From positions 1 to 6,210 of the forward strand of contig CAIYOB010001187.1 in NCBI GenBank assembly GCA_903927685.1: a stretch of 6,210 nucleotides of DNA, in the 5' to 3' direction. The DNA is from an uncultured Planctomycetaceae bacterium (GTDB lineage: Bacteria; Planctomycetota; Planctomycetia; Pirellulales; Pirellulaceae). Of the stretch, positions 1 to 6,210 are shown piece by piece (the first letter of the stretch is position 1; every line of letters starts with the position of its first letter). The notes beneath the pieces were generated by a model. That model was not told the origin of the DNA and did not search any database. It worked only from the letters and a program-made list of their open reading frames with translations. The position numbers and the translations under genes were made by a program.

Positions 1-1
1 G

Positions 2-3000
2 CTGCAGATCGAAGCCAAGTCGTCCCAGATCAGCATCGAACGCGTCTGGAACCAGCCGCTGGGCAAGATCCAGGTCCGCTACCGCAACTTGACCAAGGCT
101 TACTTCCGGATCGTGCCGGACTCGTACGAAGCGCGGCTGAAATCCTCCCGCTATCGGCCTGAACAACTGGACGAAGGCGAGCGTCAGGCCCTGCTGGCCA
201 AGCCGCCCGTGCGGCAATGGTCCGTCGAGCTGCCGCCCACCGCGGATTACCAGGAGCGGATCGAGGAAGTCGCTCCGCCGGCCGACTTGAAGCCCGGCTT
301 CTACTTCCTGGTCGCCAGCCACGACGCGGACTTCGGGCTGCAGAACAACCTGGTCTCGTTTACCGATTTCTGGGTCAGCGACTTGGCGCTGGTCGTCCGC
401 TCCCGCCACGGCGAAGCCAAGCTCGAAGGCTTTGTGCTGAACGCGATCTCCGGCGAACCGCTGGCCGGCGCCCAGGTCCAGGCCTGGTATCGCGCCCGCA
501 ATGAGGTGCGGCAGGCGGGGCCGACGGCCAAGACCGATGCGAACGGGCTGTTCACGCTGGCCACGGTCGCCAATCAAGCCTGCCTGCTGGTCGCACGGCA
601 CCAGGATCAGATGCTGGCGACGGCCGGCGACTACGCGGCCGCCCAGGCCGATCTGCGGACCCGGCCCACTCTGCAGACCGTGTTTTTCTCCGACCGCTCG
701 CTGTACCGGCCCGGCCAGACCATCCAATACAAGGGCATCTGCCTGGACGTGGACCAGGAACGGGACAACTACCAGACGCTCGCCGGTCGCGTCCTGACCG
801 TCGTCTTTGCCGATGGCAACAACAAGGAGATCGCCCGGCAACAGCACCAGACGAACGCCTACGGCTCGTTCAGCGGCAGCTTCACCGCTCCCCGCGATCG
901 CGTGACCGGGCGGATGAGTATCCGCGTGGACGGCGAGCCTGCCGGAGCCACAAGCTTTAACGTCGAAGAGTACAAGCGGCCGAAGTTCCAGGTGGCCGTC
1001 GAGCGTCCCGAACTGGCCCCAAAACTGAACGGCGAAGTGGCGGTGAAAGGCCGAGCCACCGCCTATACGGGCGCTGCGATCAACGAGGCCCAGATCCGCT
1101 ACCGGGTCGTCCGCCAGGTCCGCTATCCCAGCTGGTGGGGCTGGTATTTCTGGTGGCGCATGCCGCCGGCCGGAGACGCTCAGGAGATCACGCACGGCCG
1201 AGCGGTCACGGCCGCGGACGGCTCGTTCGAGGTCAAGTTCGTCGCTCGGCCCGACCTGTCGGTGTCGGAACAGGACGAGCCCGTATTCGAGTACACAGTG
1301 TACGCCGATGTGACCGATACGACCGGCGAAACACGGTCCGGCCAGCAGACCCTGCGCGTCGGCTACACGGCCTTGCAGGCCACGCTGACCGCCGACGAGT
1401 GGCAGACCGCAGACAAGCCGATCCAGCTGTCGATCCAGACGTCAACGCTGGACGGCGAGGGCCAGCTGGCTGAAGGTTCGCTCAAGATCCATCGCCTGAA
1501 AGCGCCGGACAAGGTCCAGCGGCAGGATCTGAGCGGCCGCCCTGATCCTCGCGTCAGGTTCCGCGGCGGTGAACAGGCTGCCGCCGCGCCGGAACCGAAC
1601 CCGTCCGATCCCAACAGCTGGCCGCTGGGCGACGTGGTCGCCGAACACGGCTGGACCACGGACGCCGGGGGCCACGCGACATTCGCCTGCCAACTGCCGG
1701 CCGGAGCGTACCGCGCGGTGCTGGAAACCCAAGACCGATTCAACAAGAAAGTGACCGCCCAACTGCCGCTGCGCGTCGTTGATCCGGCTGCCGACAAGTT
1801 CGCCGTCAAGATTCCGTACGCCCTGGCCGCCCCGACATGGAGCGTCGAGCCGGGACAGGAATTCCTGGCAGTCTGGGGCTCGGGCTACGACCAGGCCCGC
1901 GCGTTTGTGGAAATCGAACATCGCAGCCGGACATTGAAGAGCTTCTGGACCGATCCCAAAGTCACCCAGGCGGCTGTGAAACAAGCGGTGACGGAAGCCA
2001 TGCGCGGCGGCTTTACCCTGCACGTGACCATGGTCCGCGAAAACCGGGCATATACCACGTCGCGCAAGGTCGGCGTCCCGTGGTCGAACAAGCAGCTGAG
2101 CGTTAAATGGGAGCATTTCACGTCCAAGCTGGAACCGGGTCAGAAGGAGACCTGGACGCTGACCGTGGGACCGGCCGCCATAGCCCCGTCACTCCGAGAC
2201 GCGAATCCCGCGTCGCGGAGCGACGCGTCGACGATGAAAGCCGCCGCCGAGATGGTCGCGGCCTTGTACGACGCGTCACTGGACGCCTACCAGCCGCACA
2301 GCTGGCCAGCAGCGTTCAACGTGTTTCGCGAAGATCACAGCCGCCGCTCGTTCCGCTTCGAGAACATGACCAAGAACCTGCAGCACCTGCCCGGCGGCTG
2401 GCCGCAGGACTACCAGGATGCCTCGCTGTCGTACCGCTCGTTCCCGGCCGACATCATCGCGAACCTCTGGGGCTACCAGTTCTTCGGCCGCAACCGCGGC
2501 GGATTCGGCGGCGGCCTGGCGGGCGGTCTGCCGCCGCCGATGGCAGCCGCGCCCGGCGGCATGCCTCAAGCCCGCCGCGCGATGGCCATCGACCGGCTGG
2601 CCGCCGAGCCCGAAATGGCCGCCGCAGCGGCGGACAAGGGGGTCGCCAATTTTGCACTCGCTGAAGGCCTGGAGAAGAAACCGTCCGCGGGCCTCGGCGC
2701 CGATGCACCACCGCCGCCCGCGCCGGATCTGAGCAAAGTCTCCGCGCGCCAGAACCTGAACGAGACCGCCTTCTTCTTCCCGCAACTGCTCACCGACGAC
2801 GCCGGCCGCGTGAAGTTGGAATTCACCATGCCGGAAGCGCTGACCGAATGGAAGTTCCTCGGCTTTGCCCACGACACCGACCTGCGCAGCGGATGGCTGC
2901 AAGACAAGGTGGTCACGGCCAAGGACCTGATGGTCCAGCCGAACCCGCCGCGGTTCTTGCGCGAAGGCGACGTGCTGGAGTTCACCGTCAAGGTCTCCAA

Positions 3001-5044
3001 CCAATCGCCCGCGCGCCAGACCGGCACGGTGCGGCTGACGCTGGCCGACGCCCGCACGGGCGAGCCGGCAGACGCGGCTCTGGGGAACACGACCACGGAC
3101 CAGCCGTTTGACATCGCGGCCAAGGAATCCCGCAGCCTGTCCTGGCGGCTGACCGTGCCCGACGGGGCCGGCTTCTTGACCTACAAGGCCGTGGGCTCGA
3201 CCGGCAAGCTGTCCGACGGCGAGGAGGGATTCCTGCCCGTCCTGTCGCGGCGAATCCTGGTGACCGAGTCCCTGCCGCTGCCGATCCGCGGGGCCCAGAC
3301 CAAACAGTTCCAGTTCAGCAAGCTGCTCGACTCGGGCCGCTCGGACACGCTGCGGCACCAGAGCCTCACGGTCCAGATGGTCTCGAATCCTTCTTGGTAC
3401 GCCGTGCTGGCCTTGCCGTACCTGATGGAGTTCCCGCACGAATGCACCGAGCAGACGTTCAACCGGCTGTACGCCAACGCGCTGGCTCGGCACATCGCCA
3501 ACAGCGACCCGCAGATCCGCCGCGTGTTTGACCAATGGAAAGGCACGCCTGCGCTGGACAGCCCGCTGGAAAAGAACCAGGACCTGAAAGCCGTGCTGAT
3601 CGAAGAGACGCCGTGGCTGCGGCAGGCCCAGGCCGAAAGCCAGGCCCGCCGCAACGTGGGCGTGCTGTTCGACGACAACCGCTTGAGCGATGAGATGTCC
3701 CGCGGCCTGCGCAAGCTGACCGAACAGCAACTGGCCGACGGCCGCTGGCCCTGGTTCCCCGGCGGACCGCCCAACGAGTATATCACGCTGTACATCACCA
3801 CCGGCTTCGGCCGGCTGCGGCACTTGAGCGTCGATATCGACGTCGCTCCGGCCGTCAAGTCGCTGGACCGCTTGGACGCGTGGATCGACGAACAGTATCG
3901 CGAAATCTTGAAGTGGGGCAAGAAAGATGAATACCACCTCTCGCCCACCATCGCCCTGTACCTGTACGGCCGCAGTTTCTTCCTGGAAGACAAGCCGATC
4001 GATGCCAAGTACCGGGAAGCGGTCGACTACTTCCAGGGCCAGGCCCGCAAGTACTGGCTGCAGTTGGCCAACCGCCAATCCCAAGCCCACTTGGCGATCG
4101 CGCTGAAACGGTTCGGCGACGCCCAGACCCCGCAGGACATCATGCGGTCGATCAAGGAACGCTCGGTCAGCAGCGAAGAGCTGGGCCTGTTCTGGCGCGA
4201 ACAGGAACTGTCCTGGTGGTGGTATCGTGCGCCGATCGAGACCCAGGCCATGATGATCGAGGCATTCGACGAAGTGATGAACGACGCAGCCGCGGTCGAA
4301 GACTGCAAAGTCTGGCTGCTGAAACAGAAGCAGACCCAGGACTGGAAGACCACCAAGGCCACGGCGGACGCGGTCTACGGCTTGCTGCTCCGCGGCACCG
4401 ACCTGCTGGCCTCCAAGGAGCTGGTCCAGGTCACCCTGGGCGGCACGACGATCGAGCCGGAGAGCGTCGAAGCCGGGACGGGCTATTATGAACAGCGTTT
4501 CTCCACGGCGGAGATCAAGCCGCAAATGGGCGAGATCACCGTCAAGAAACTCGACGCCGGCGTCGCCTGGGGCAGCGTCCACTGGCAGTACTTGGAGGAC
4601 ATGACCAAGGTGACGCCGTACGAAGGCACGCCCCTGAAGCTGCAGAAGCAGCTGTTCACCAAGGTCTACACCAGCCAGGGCCCGAAGCTAGAGCCGGTCG
4701 CCGGTCCGGTCAAGGTCGGCGATGAATTGGTCACGCGGGTCGTTGTCCGCGTCGACCGCGACATGGAGTACGTCCACTTGAAGGATTATCGCGGCAGCGG
4801 CACCGAGCCGGTGAACGTCCTGTCGCGGTACAAGTACCAGGATGGGCTGGCCTATTACGAAGCGACCCGCGATACGGCCAGCCATTTCTTCATCGACTAC
4901 CTGCCCAAGGGCGTGTACGTCTTTGAGTATTCCGTCCGCGTCCAGCACAAGGGCGCGTACCAGACCGGCATGGCCGAGATCCAGTGCATGTACGCCCCAG
5001 AGTTCAACAGCCATTCGGAGAGCCTGACGCTGACGGTCGAATGA
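2..5044 (+). CDS. Bacterial alpha-2-macroglobulin family protein with thioester domain, 5' end outside window
   Basis: Probable protease-trapping protein of the cell envelope; related proteins entangle a protease after bait cleavage and link to it through a thioester. The frame is open from base 2 (LQIEAKSSQISIERVW...), and that stretch joins smoothly to the conserved-looking VRYRNLTKAYFRIV. The TTG at 89 is therefore not a start, and the gene begins upstream of the window. Counting residues from base 2: N-terminal MG-like domain 1-135; carboxypeptidase-regulatory-like beta domain about 140-205; MG2 about 224-320 (DRSLYRPGQT at 231); MG3 from about 324 with a tryptophan cluster at 378-385; further MG domains to about 820; bait-like low-complexity segment 831-910; A2M core domain from about 918 (NLNETAFFFPQL); thioester domain about 1125-1465 with CTEQ at 1148-1151; receptor-binding-like end about 1596-1680 with MYAPEF at 1663-1668. 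The 1680 visible residues suggest a full length near 2000. Signal peptide, lipobox and promoter cannot be seen. No pbpC-like partner follows. The family call is firm; the protease-trap role is inferred. Confidence 0.95.
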   Translation: MQIEAKSSQISIERVWNQPLGKIQVRYRNLTKAYFRIVPDSYEARLKSSRYRPEQLDEGERQALLAKPPVRQWSVELPPTADYQERIEEVAPPADLKPGFYFLVASHDADFGLQNNLVSFTDFWVSDLALVVRSRHGEAKLEGFVLNAISGEPLAGAQVQAWYRARNEVRQAGPTAKTDANGLFTLATVANQACLLVARHQDQMLATAGDYAAAQADLRTRPTLQTVFFSDRSLYRPGQTIQYKGICLDVDQERDNYQTLAGRVLTVVFADGNNKEIARQQHQTNAYGSFSGSFTAPRDRVTGRMSIRVDGEPAGATSFNVEEYKRPKFQVAVERPELAPKLNGEVAVKGRATAYTGAAINEAQIRYRVVRQVRYPSWWGWYFWWRMPPAGDAQEITHGRAVTAADGSFEVKFVARPDLSVSEQDEPVFEYTVYADVTDTTGETRSGQQTLRVGYTALQATLTADEWQTADKPIQLSIQTSTLDGEGQLAEGSLKIHRLKAPDKVQRQDLSGRPDPRVRFRGGEQAAAAPEPNPSDPNSWPLGDVVAEHGWTTDAGGHATFACQLPAGAYRAVLETQDRFNKKVTAQLPLRVVDPAADKFAVKIPYALAAPTWSVEPGQEFLAVWGSGYDQARAFVEIEHRSRTLKSFWTDPKVTQAAVKQAVTEAMRGGFTLHVTMVRENRAYTTSRKVGVPWSNKQLSVKWEHFTSKLEPGQKETWTLTVGPAAIAPSLRDANPASRSDASTMKAAAEMVAALYDASLDAYQPHSWPAAFNVFREDHSRRSFRFENMTKNLQHLPGGWPQDYQDASLSYRSFPADIIANLWGYQFFGRNRGGFGGGLAGGLPPPMAAAPGGMPQARRAMAIDRLAAEPEMAAAAADKGVANFALAEGLEKKPSAGLGADAPPPPAPDLSKVSARQNLNETAFFFPQLLTDDAGRVKLEFTMPEALTEWKFLGFAHDTDLRSGWLQDKVVTAKDLMVQPNPPRFLREGDVLEFTVKVSNQSPARQTGTVRLTLADARTGEPADAALGNTTTDQPFDIAAKESRSLSWRLTVPDGAGFLTYKAVGSTGKLSDGEEGFLPVLSRRILVTESLPLPIRGAQTKQFQFSKLLDSGRSDTLRHQSLTVQMVSNPSWYAVLALPYLMEFPHECTEQTFNRLYANALARHIANSDPQIRRVFDQWKGTPALDSPLEKNQDLKAVLIEETPWLRQAQAESQARRNVGVLFDDNRLSDEMSRGLRKLTEQQLADGRWPWFPGGPPNEYITLYITTGFGRLRHLSVDIDVAPAVKSLDRLDAWIDEQYREILKWGKKDEYHLSPTIALYLYGRSFFLEDKPIDAKYREAVDYFQGQARKYWLQLANRQSQAHLAIALKRFGDAQTPQDIMRSIKERSVSSEELGLFWREQELSWWWYRAPIETQAMMIEAFDEVMNDAAAVEDCKVWLLKQKQTQDWKTTKATADAVYGLLLRGTDLLASKELVQVTLGGTTIEPESVEAGTGYYEQRFSTAEIKPQMGEITVKKLDAGVAWGSVHWQYLEDMTKVTPYEGTPLKLQKQLFTKVYTSQGPKLEPVAGPVKVGDELVTRVVVRVDRDMEYVHLKDYRGSGTEPVNVLSRYKYQDGLAYYEATRDTASHFFIDYLPKGVYVFEYSVRVQHKGAYQTGMAEIQCMYAPEFNSHSESLTLTVE
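2187..2225 (+). repeat. In-frame 39-base palindrome inside the A2M gene
   Basis: Two 17-base arms (2187-2203 and 2209-2225) flank a 5-base loop, aatcc. Fifteen of 17 positions pair; the mismatches are 2191/2221 and 2197/2215. The length is 13 codons exactly, so the frame is kept. The peptide across it (PSLRDANPASRSDAST) is polar and arginine/serine-rich, unlike the beta-strand sequence before it and the AAEMVAALYDASLD stretch after it. A short perfect palindrome, cgacgcgtcg, overlaps its right end at 2221-2230. This looks like a small palindromic element inserted in a coding region, comparable in concept to the Rickettsia palindromic elements. That origin is inferred; the palindrome itself is plain in the sequence. 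Confidence 0.7.
2492..2731 (+). other. Bait-region-like low-complexity segment of the A2M protein
   Basis: About 80 residues (831-910, counted from base 2) rich in Gly, Ala, Pro and Met, running from NRGGFGGGLAGG through a dibasic ARRAMAIDR stretch and an alanine run to APPPPAPDL. It lies directly before the A2M core domain, which is where the exposed, protease-sensitive bait region sits in this family. Its composition predicts disorder, and the scattered Arg and Lys residues would be open to trypsin-like proteases. The position is seen in the sequence; the bait function is inferred from the family layout. Confidence 0.55.
3443..3454 (+). other. Thioester motif CTEQ of the A2M protein
   Basis: Codons tgc-acc-gag-cag encode Cys-Thr-Glu-Gln within FPHECTEQTFNRLYANALA. 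In A2M and complement proteins the Cys and Gln of CxEQ form the internal thioester that attaches the protein covalently to its target. Both residues are present, so the protein is predicted to be able to form the thioester. Many bacterial members have CLEQ; Thr at the second position is a variant that does not remove either bonding residue. Confidence 0.9.
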
Positions 5045-5116
5045 GGCGGCCCAGAGCAGGAATGCGTGCGACCACGTGAAAACGGCGCGGGCGCTGGCCG
5101 TGCCCAATCAAACTTG

Positions 5117-5168
5117 ACCACGGATGACACGGATGGCGAACATCCGTGAAATCCGTGCGATCCGTGGT
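5117..5168. repeat. Palindrome of phased CACGGAT heptamers
   Basis: Five copies of one heptamer lie in 52 bases. CACGGAT occurs at 5119-5125 and 5128-5134; its complement ATCCGTG occurs at 5142-5148, 5151-5157 and 5160-5166. Copies on each side are spaced exactly 9 bases start to start. The outer ends ACCACGGAT and ATCCGTGGT pair over 9 bases. The second left copy can pair with either of the two inner right copies, giving two alternative folds. From memory, similar CCACGGAT-type palindromes occur between genes in several unrelated bacterial groups, so this is probably a dispersed intergenic repeat. It may also act as a transcript-end hairpin for the A2M gene. Confidence 0.75.
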
Positions 5169-5191
5169 TGTCTTGTCGTCGGCAAGAGGCG

Positions 5192-5292
5192 GCCCCAACT
5201 CGGCCAGGCCGTCCGTAATGCCGAAACCGCTCGCTCGGAGAGCGTCGGTTTCGCATGGGGTGGCCATCTTCCCGCTCGCTTGCGATTGGGGC
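5192..5292. repeat. Nested hairpin with a 39-base palindromic core
   Basis: The core at 5218-5256 folds as a hairpin: aaaccg pairs with cggttt, cgctc with gagcg around a gga loop, and the outer ends atgc(c)g and cgcat also pair apart from one bulged base. Around it, ggcca (5202-5206) can pair with tggcc (5261-5265), and gccccaa (5192-5198) with ttggggc (5286-5292). The unpaired parts between stems are 3-11 bases on the left and 4-20 on the right. This could be a dispersed repeat or a structured RNA; the core is solid, and the outer stems are short enough to be chance. Confidence 0.5.
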
Positions 5293-5367
5293 TAAGGAGA
5301 GCTGGATCCGGCCCGACCGAGCCGGCGACCGCGATGCGAACTCTACCCCCTTAATGATTACTAGCGA

Positions 5368-5467
5368 ATGCAGCCAAAACCCGGTCAAGGTGGTACGTTT
5401 TGGCTGCATATAGGAGATTATATCTAGCCAAAACAGCCGAATCATGGCATGTTTTGGCTGGATATGA
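5368..5467. repeat. Twin hairpins with shared arms and 16-base loops
   Basis: Hairpin 1 has perfect 13-base arms, atgcagccaaaac (5368-5380) and gttttggctgcat (5397-5409). Hairpin 2 has 17-base arms (5418-5434 and 5451-5467) whose only two non-Watson-Crick positions are G-T pairs. Both share the inner arm agccaaaac/gttttggct, and both loops are exactly 16 bases although the loop sequences differ. Twenty bases separate the shared inner arms of the two copies, giving a period of 54. The G-T pairs in the second copy suggest that folding as RNA, or as single-stranded DNA, has been kept. It ends about 30 bases before the probable original start of an ATPase remnant. It may be a regulatory region of that gene, a REPIN-like repeat pair, or a recombination substrate; I do not recognise the family. 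Confidence 0.7.
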
Positions 5468-5482
5468 CCGTCAGGCGGCTGA

Positions 5483-5686
5483 GAAGAAGGGGGGAGGCAT
5501 GGCACGCGCAGGGCACGCATCTGCGGTCGCACGGCCGAACTCGGCGTCTTGGACAAGGCCTGGAAGTCCGCGGAACAGGAGTTCGTCGCGATCTACGGCC
5601 GGCGCCGCGTAGGAGAGATCTCGGACAGCCTGTTCACGATCGACAACTGCTGGATGCGGCGCAGCCCGCAACGGAGGACCTCATGA
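5483..5686 (+). pseudogene. Remnant of a P-loop AAA ATPase (archaeal-type ATPase / DUF234 group)
   Basis: The frame of codon 5519 reads ICGRTAELGVLDKAW then KSAEQEFVAIYGRRRVG. This matches the N-terminus of the ATPase family whose Walker A typically reads YGRRRVGKT. Here the motif stops at GRRRVG (5597-5614) and is followed by Glu instead of Lys-Thr, so nucleotide binding is lost. The next residues, EISDSLFTIDNCW, resemble the short C-terminal end of such proteins. A single internal deletion of most of the gene would explain the join. No ATG, GTG or TTG precedes the homologous part in this frame after the stop at 5480. The ATG at 5499, with purine-rich sequence before it, is in another frame, so a one-base deletion near the start is likely. 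The frame ends at tga 5684-5686, overlapping the next start codon. N-terminal identity is fairly sure; the C-terminal match is tentative. Confidence 0.6.
5673..5677 (+). promoter_or_regulatory. Shine-Dalgarno site for the hydrolase-like gene
   Basis: GGAGG lies five bases before the ATG at 5683, a normal spacing. It supports that start over later ATG codons, together with the signal peptide that begins there. The site falls within the tail of the ATPase remnant. Confidence 0.75.
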
Positions 5687-6210
5687 GCACACGATCCCCG
5701 ACCCGTCTCTGGATTCACGCGGCCACTTGGCTGGGGCTGGGCCTTGTCGCGATGCTGGCGCACGGTCAGGCAGCCGAGAACGGACCGGAGTTCCATTGCG
5801 AAGCTCCCACGGCGGCGGCGCGGTTCGCGATGGACGAAATCGCGCGGGCCGCGCGGACCGCCGGTTCCCAGTCCCTGGAACGAGTCGAGCTGGCCCTGAG
5901 CGGACAAGGCCCGGCGCAAAGCTACCGGATCGAACGCGACGGCGGCACCGTGCGTGTGGCCGGCGCCGATATTGCCGGACTGATCTACGGCGGGCTCGAC
6001 GTGGCCGAGGCGATCCGGTTGGGCACGGTTCCGGAATTGAAATCGGGCACGCACCAACCGTACATCGCCCAGCGCGGGATCAAGTTCAACATCCCGCTCG
6101 ATCTGCGCACCCCGAGCTACTCGGACAACAGTGACGCGGCCCAGGCCAACATCCCCGAGATGTGGAGTCGGGATTTCTGGCGCGAGTTCCTGGACGAGAT
6201 GGCTCGGCAA
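5683..6210 (+). CDS. Secreted glycoside-hydrolase-like protein (alpha-glucuronidase/GH20-GH67-like N-terminus), 3' end outside window
   Basis: The frame is open from ATG 5683 to the right edge: 176 codons, no stop. Residues 1-31 form a signal peptide: positive start MSTRSPTR, hydrophobic ATWLGLGLVAMLA, and a likely cut after AHG or GQA, so the product is exported. Residues about 35-120 look like the alpha/beta domain found before the catalytic barrel in GH20- and GH67-type enzymes, including VAGADIAGLIYGGLDVAEAI. From about 127 the sequence RGIKFNIPLDLRTPSYSD and then NIPEMWSRDFWREFLDEMA looks like the first strand and helix of a (beta/alpha)8 barrel, as in planctomycete and Bacteroidota proteins annotated as alpha-glucuronidase-like. 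The catalytic residues would lie beyond the window, so substrate and activity cannot be stated. The start overlaps the stop of the ATPase remnant as ATGA. A role in polysaccharide breakdown is inferred. Confidence 0.75.
   Translation, partial: MSTRSPTRLWIHAATWLGLGLVAMLAHGQAAENGPEFHCEAPTAAARFAMDEIARAARTAGSQSLERVELALSGQGPAQSYRIERDGGTVRVAGADIAGLIYGGLDVAEAIRLGTVPELKSGTHQPYIAQRGIKFNIPLDLRTPSYSDNSDAAQANIPEMWSRDFWREFLDEMARQ

Larger units (their letters stand above)
5045..5482. other. Intergenic region holding palindromes, no gene
   Basis: I see no credible coding sequence on either strand here. Open frames exist because of high GC, but their peptides are arginine- and proline-rich and cross the palindromes. 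It carries three separate inverted-repeat structures, listed individually. The first of them begins about 70 bases after the A2M stop and could also end its transcript, though no good T-run follows. The part from about 5353 to 5425 is clearly richer in A and T than the rest of the window. It contains tatata-like stretches that could serve as a promoter for the downstream ATPase remnant or hydrolase gene, but I cannot assign -35 and -10 boxes with confidence. Confidence 0.7.

Noticed and set aside
89..91. TTG as the start codon of the A2M gene
   Set aside because: The frame stays open to base 2, and the residues before it continue the same MG-like domain; no Shine-Dalgarno site precedes it.
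2276..4582. 768-codon open frame on the - strand
   Set aside because: It lies wholly antisense to the A2M gene, has no recognisable domain, and is explained by high-GC codon use on the + strand.
5308..5325. Small hairpin ccggc/gccgg as a terminator
   Set aside because: Five-base stem with an 8-base loop and no T-run; expected by chance in DNA this rich in G and C.
5368..5467. CRISPR array or integron attC site
   Set aside because: Only two units with inverted, not direct, repeats and 16-base loops; the arm ends do not match the attC core GTTRRRY.
4897..5556. 219-codon open frame on the - strand
   Set aside because: It overlaps the end of the A2M gene and crosses all three palindromic regions; its peptide shows no family features.
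5400..5612. 70-codon + strand frame starting in the twin hairpins
   Set aside because: Its first part is hairpin sequence and the rest is the wrong frame of the ATPase remnant.
5593..6210. 205-codon - strand frame opposite the hydrolase gene
   Set aside because: The + strand frame has a signal peptide, a ribosome site and family-like sequence; the reverse frame has none.

Overview
The window reads as high-GC bacterial DNA, most likely from a planctomycete or a relative. This rests on the type of giant alpha-2-macroglobulin, the style of the secreted sugar-hydrolase-like gene after it, and a palindrome-rich intergenic region. The assignment is an inference; there is no rRNA or other marker to confirm it. 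Every gene-like feature lies on the + strand.

Positions 2-5044 are one large coding region, open at the left edge. It encodes 1680 residues of a bacterial alpha-2-macroglobulin (A2M) family protein whose N-terminus lies outside the window. In order it shows an N-terminal MG-like domain, a carboxypeptidase-regulatory-like domain, MG2, further MG domains, a Gly/Ala/Pro-rich bait-like segment, the A2M core domain, a thioester domain with an intact CTEQ motif, and a receptor-binding-like C-terminus. A 39-base near-perfect palindrome sits in frame inside this gene at 2187-2225 and looks like a small inserted element.

Positions 5045-5682 hold no intact gene but are dense in structure. There is a palindrome built from five copies of a heptamer phased at 9 bases (5117-5168). 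A nested hairpin with a 39-base core follows (5192-5292). Next come two tandem hairpins that share a 9-base arm sequence and both have exactly 16-base loops (5368-5467). After these is a broken remnant of a P-loop AAA ATPase (5483-5686) that has lost its start, the Walker A lysine and most of its body.

Positions 5683-6210 are the first 176 codons of a secreted glycoside-hydrolase-like protein (resembling alpha-glucuronidase or a GH20/GH67-type N-terminal domain plus the start of a barrel), running off the right edge. It has a clear Shine-Dalgarno site and signal peptide.

The two real genes have no obvious shared pathway. The A2M probably acts as an envelope or periplasmic protease trap, and the hydrolase as an exported carbohydrate enzyme. 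The stretch between them looks like a site where repeats and a selfish or defence-like ATPase gene have accumulated and decayed. The strongest candidates for something undescribed are the twin 16-base-loop hairpins beside the ATPase remnant and the in-frame palindrome in the A2M gene.
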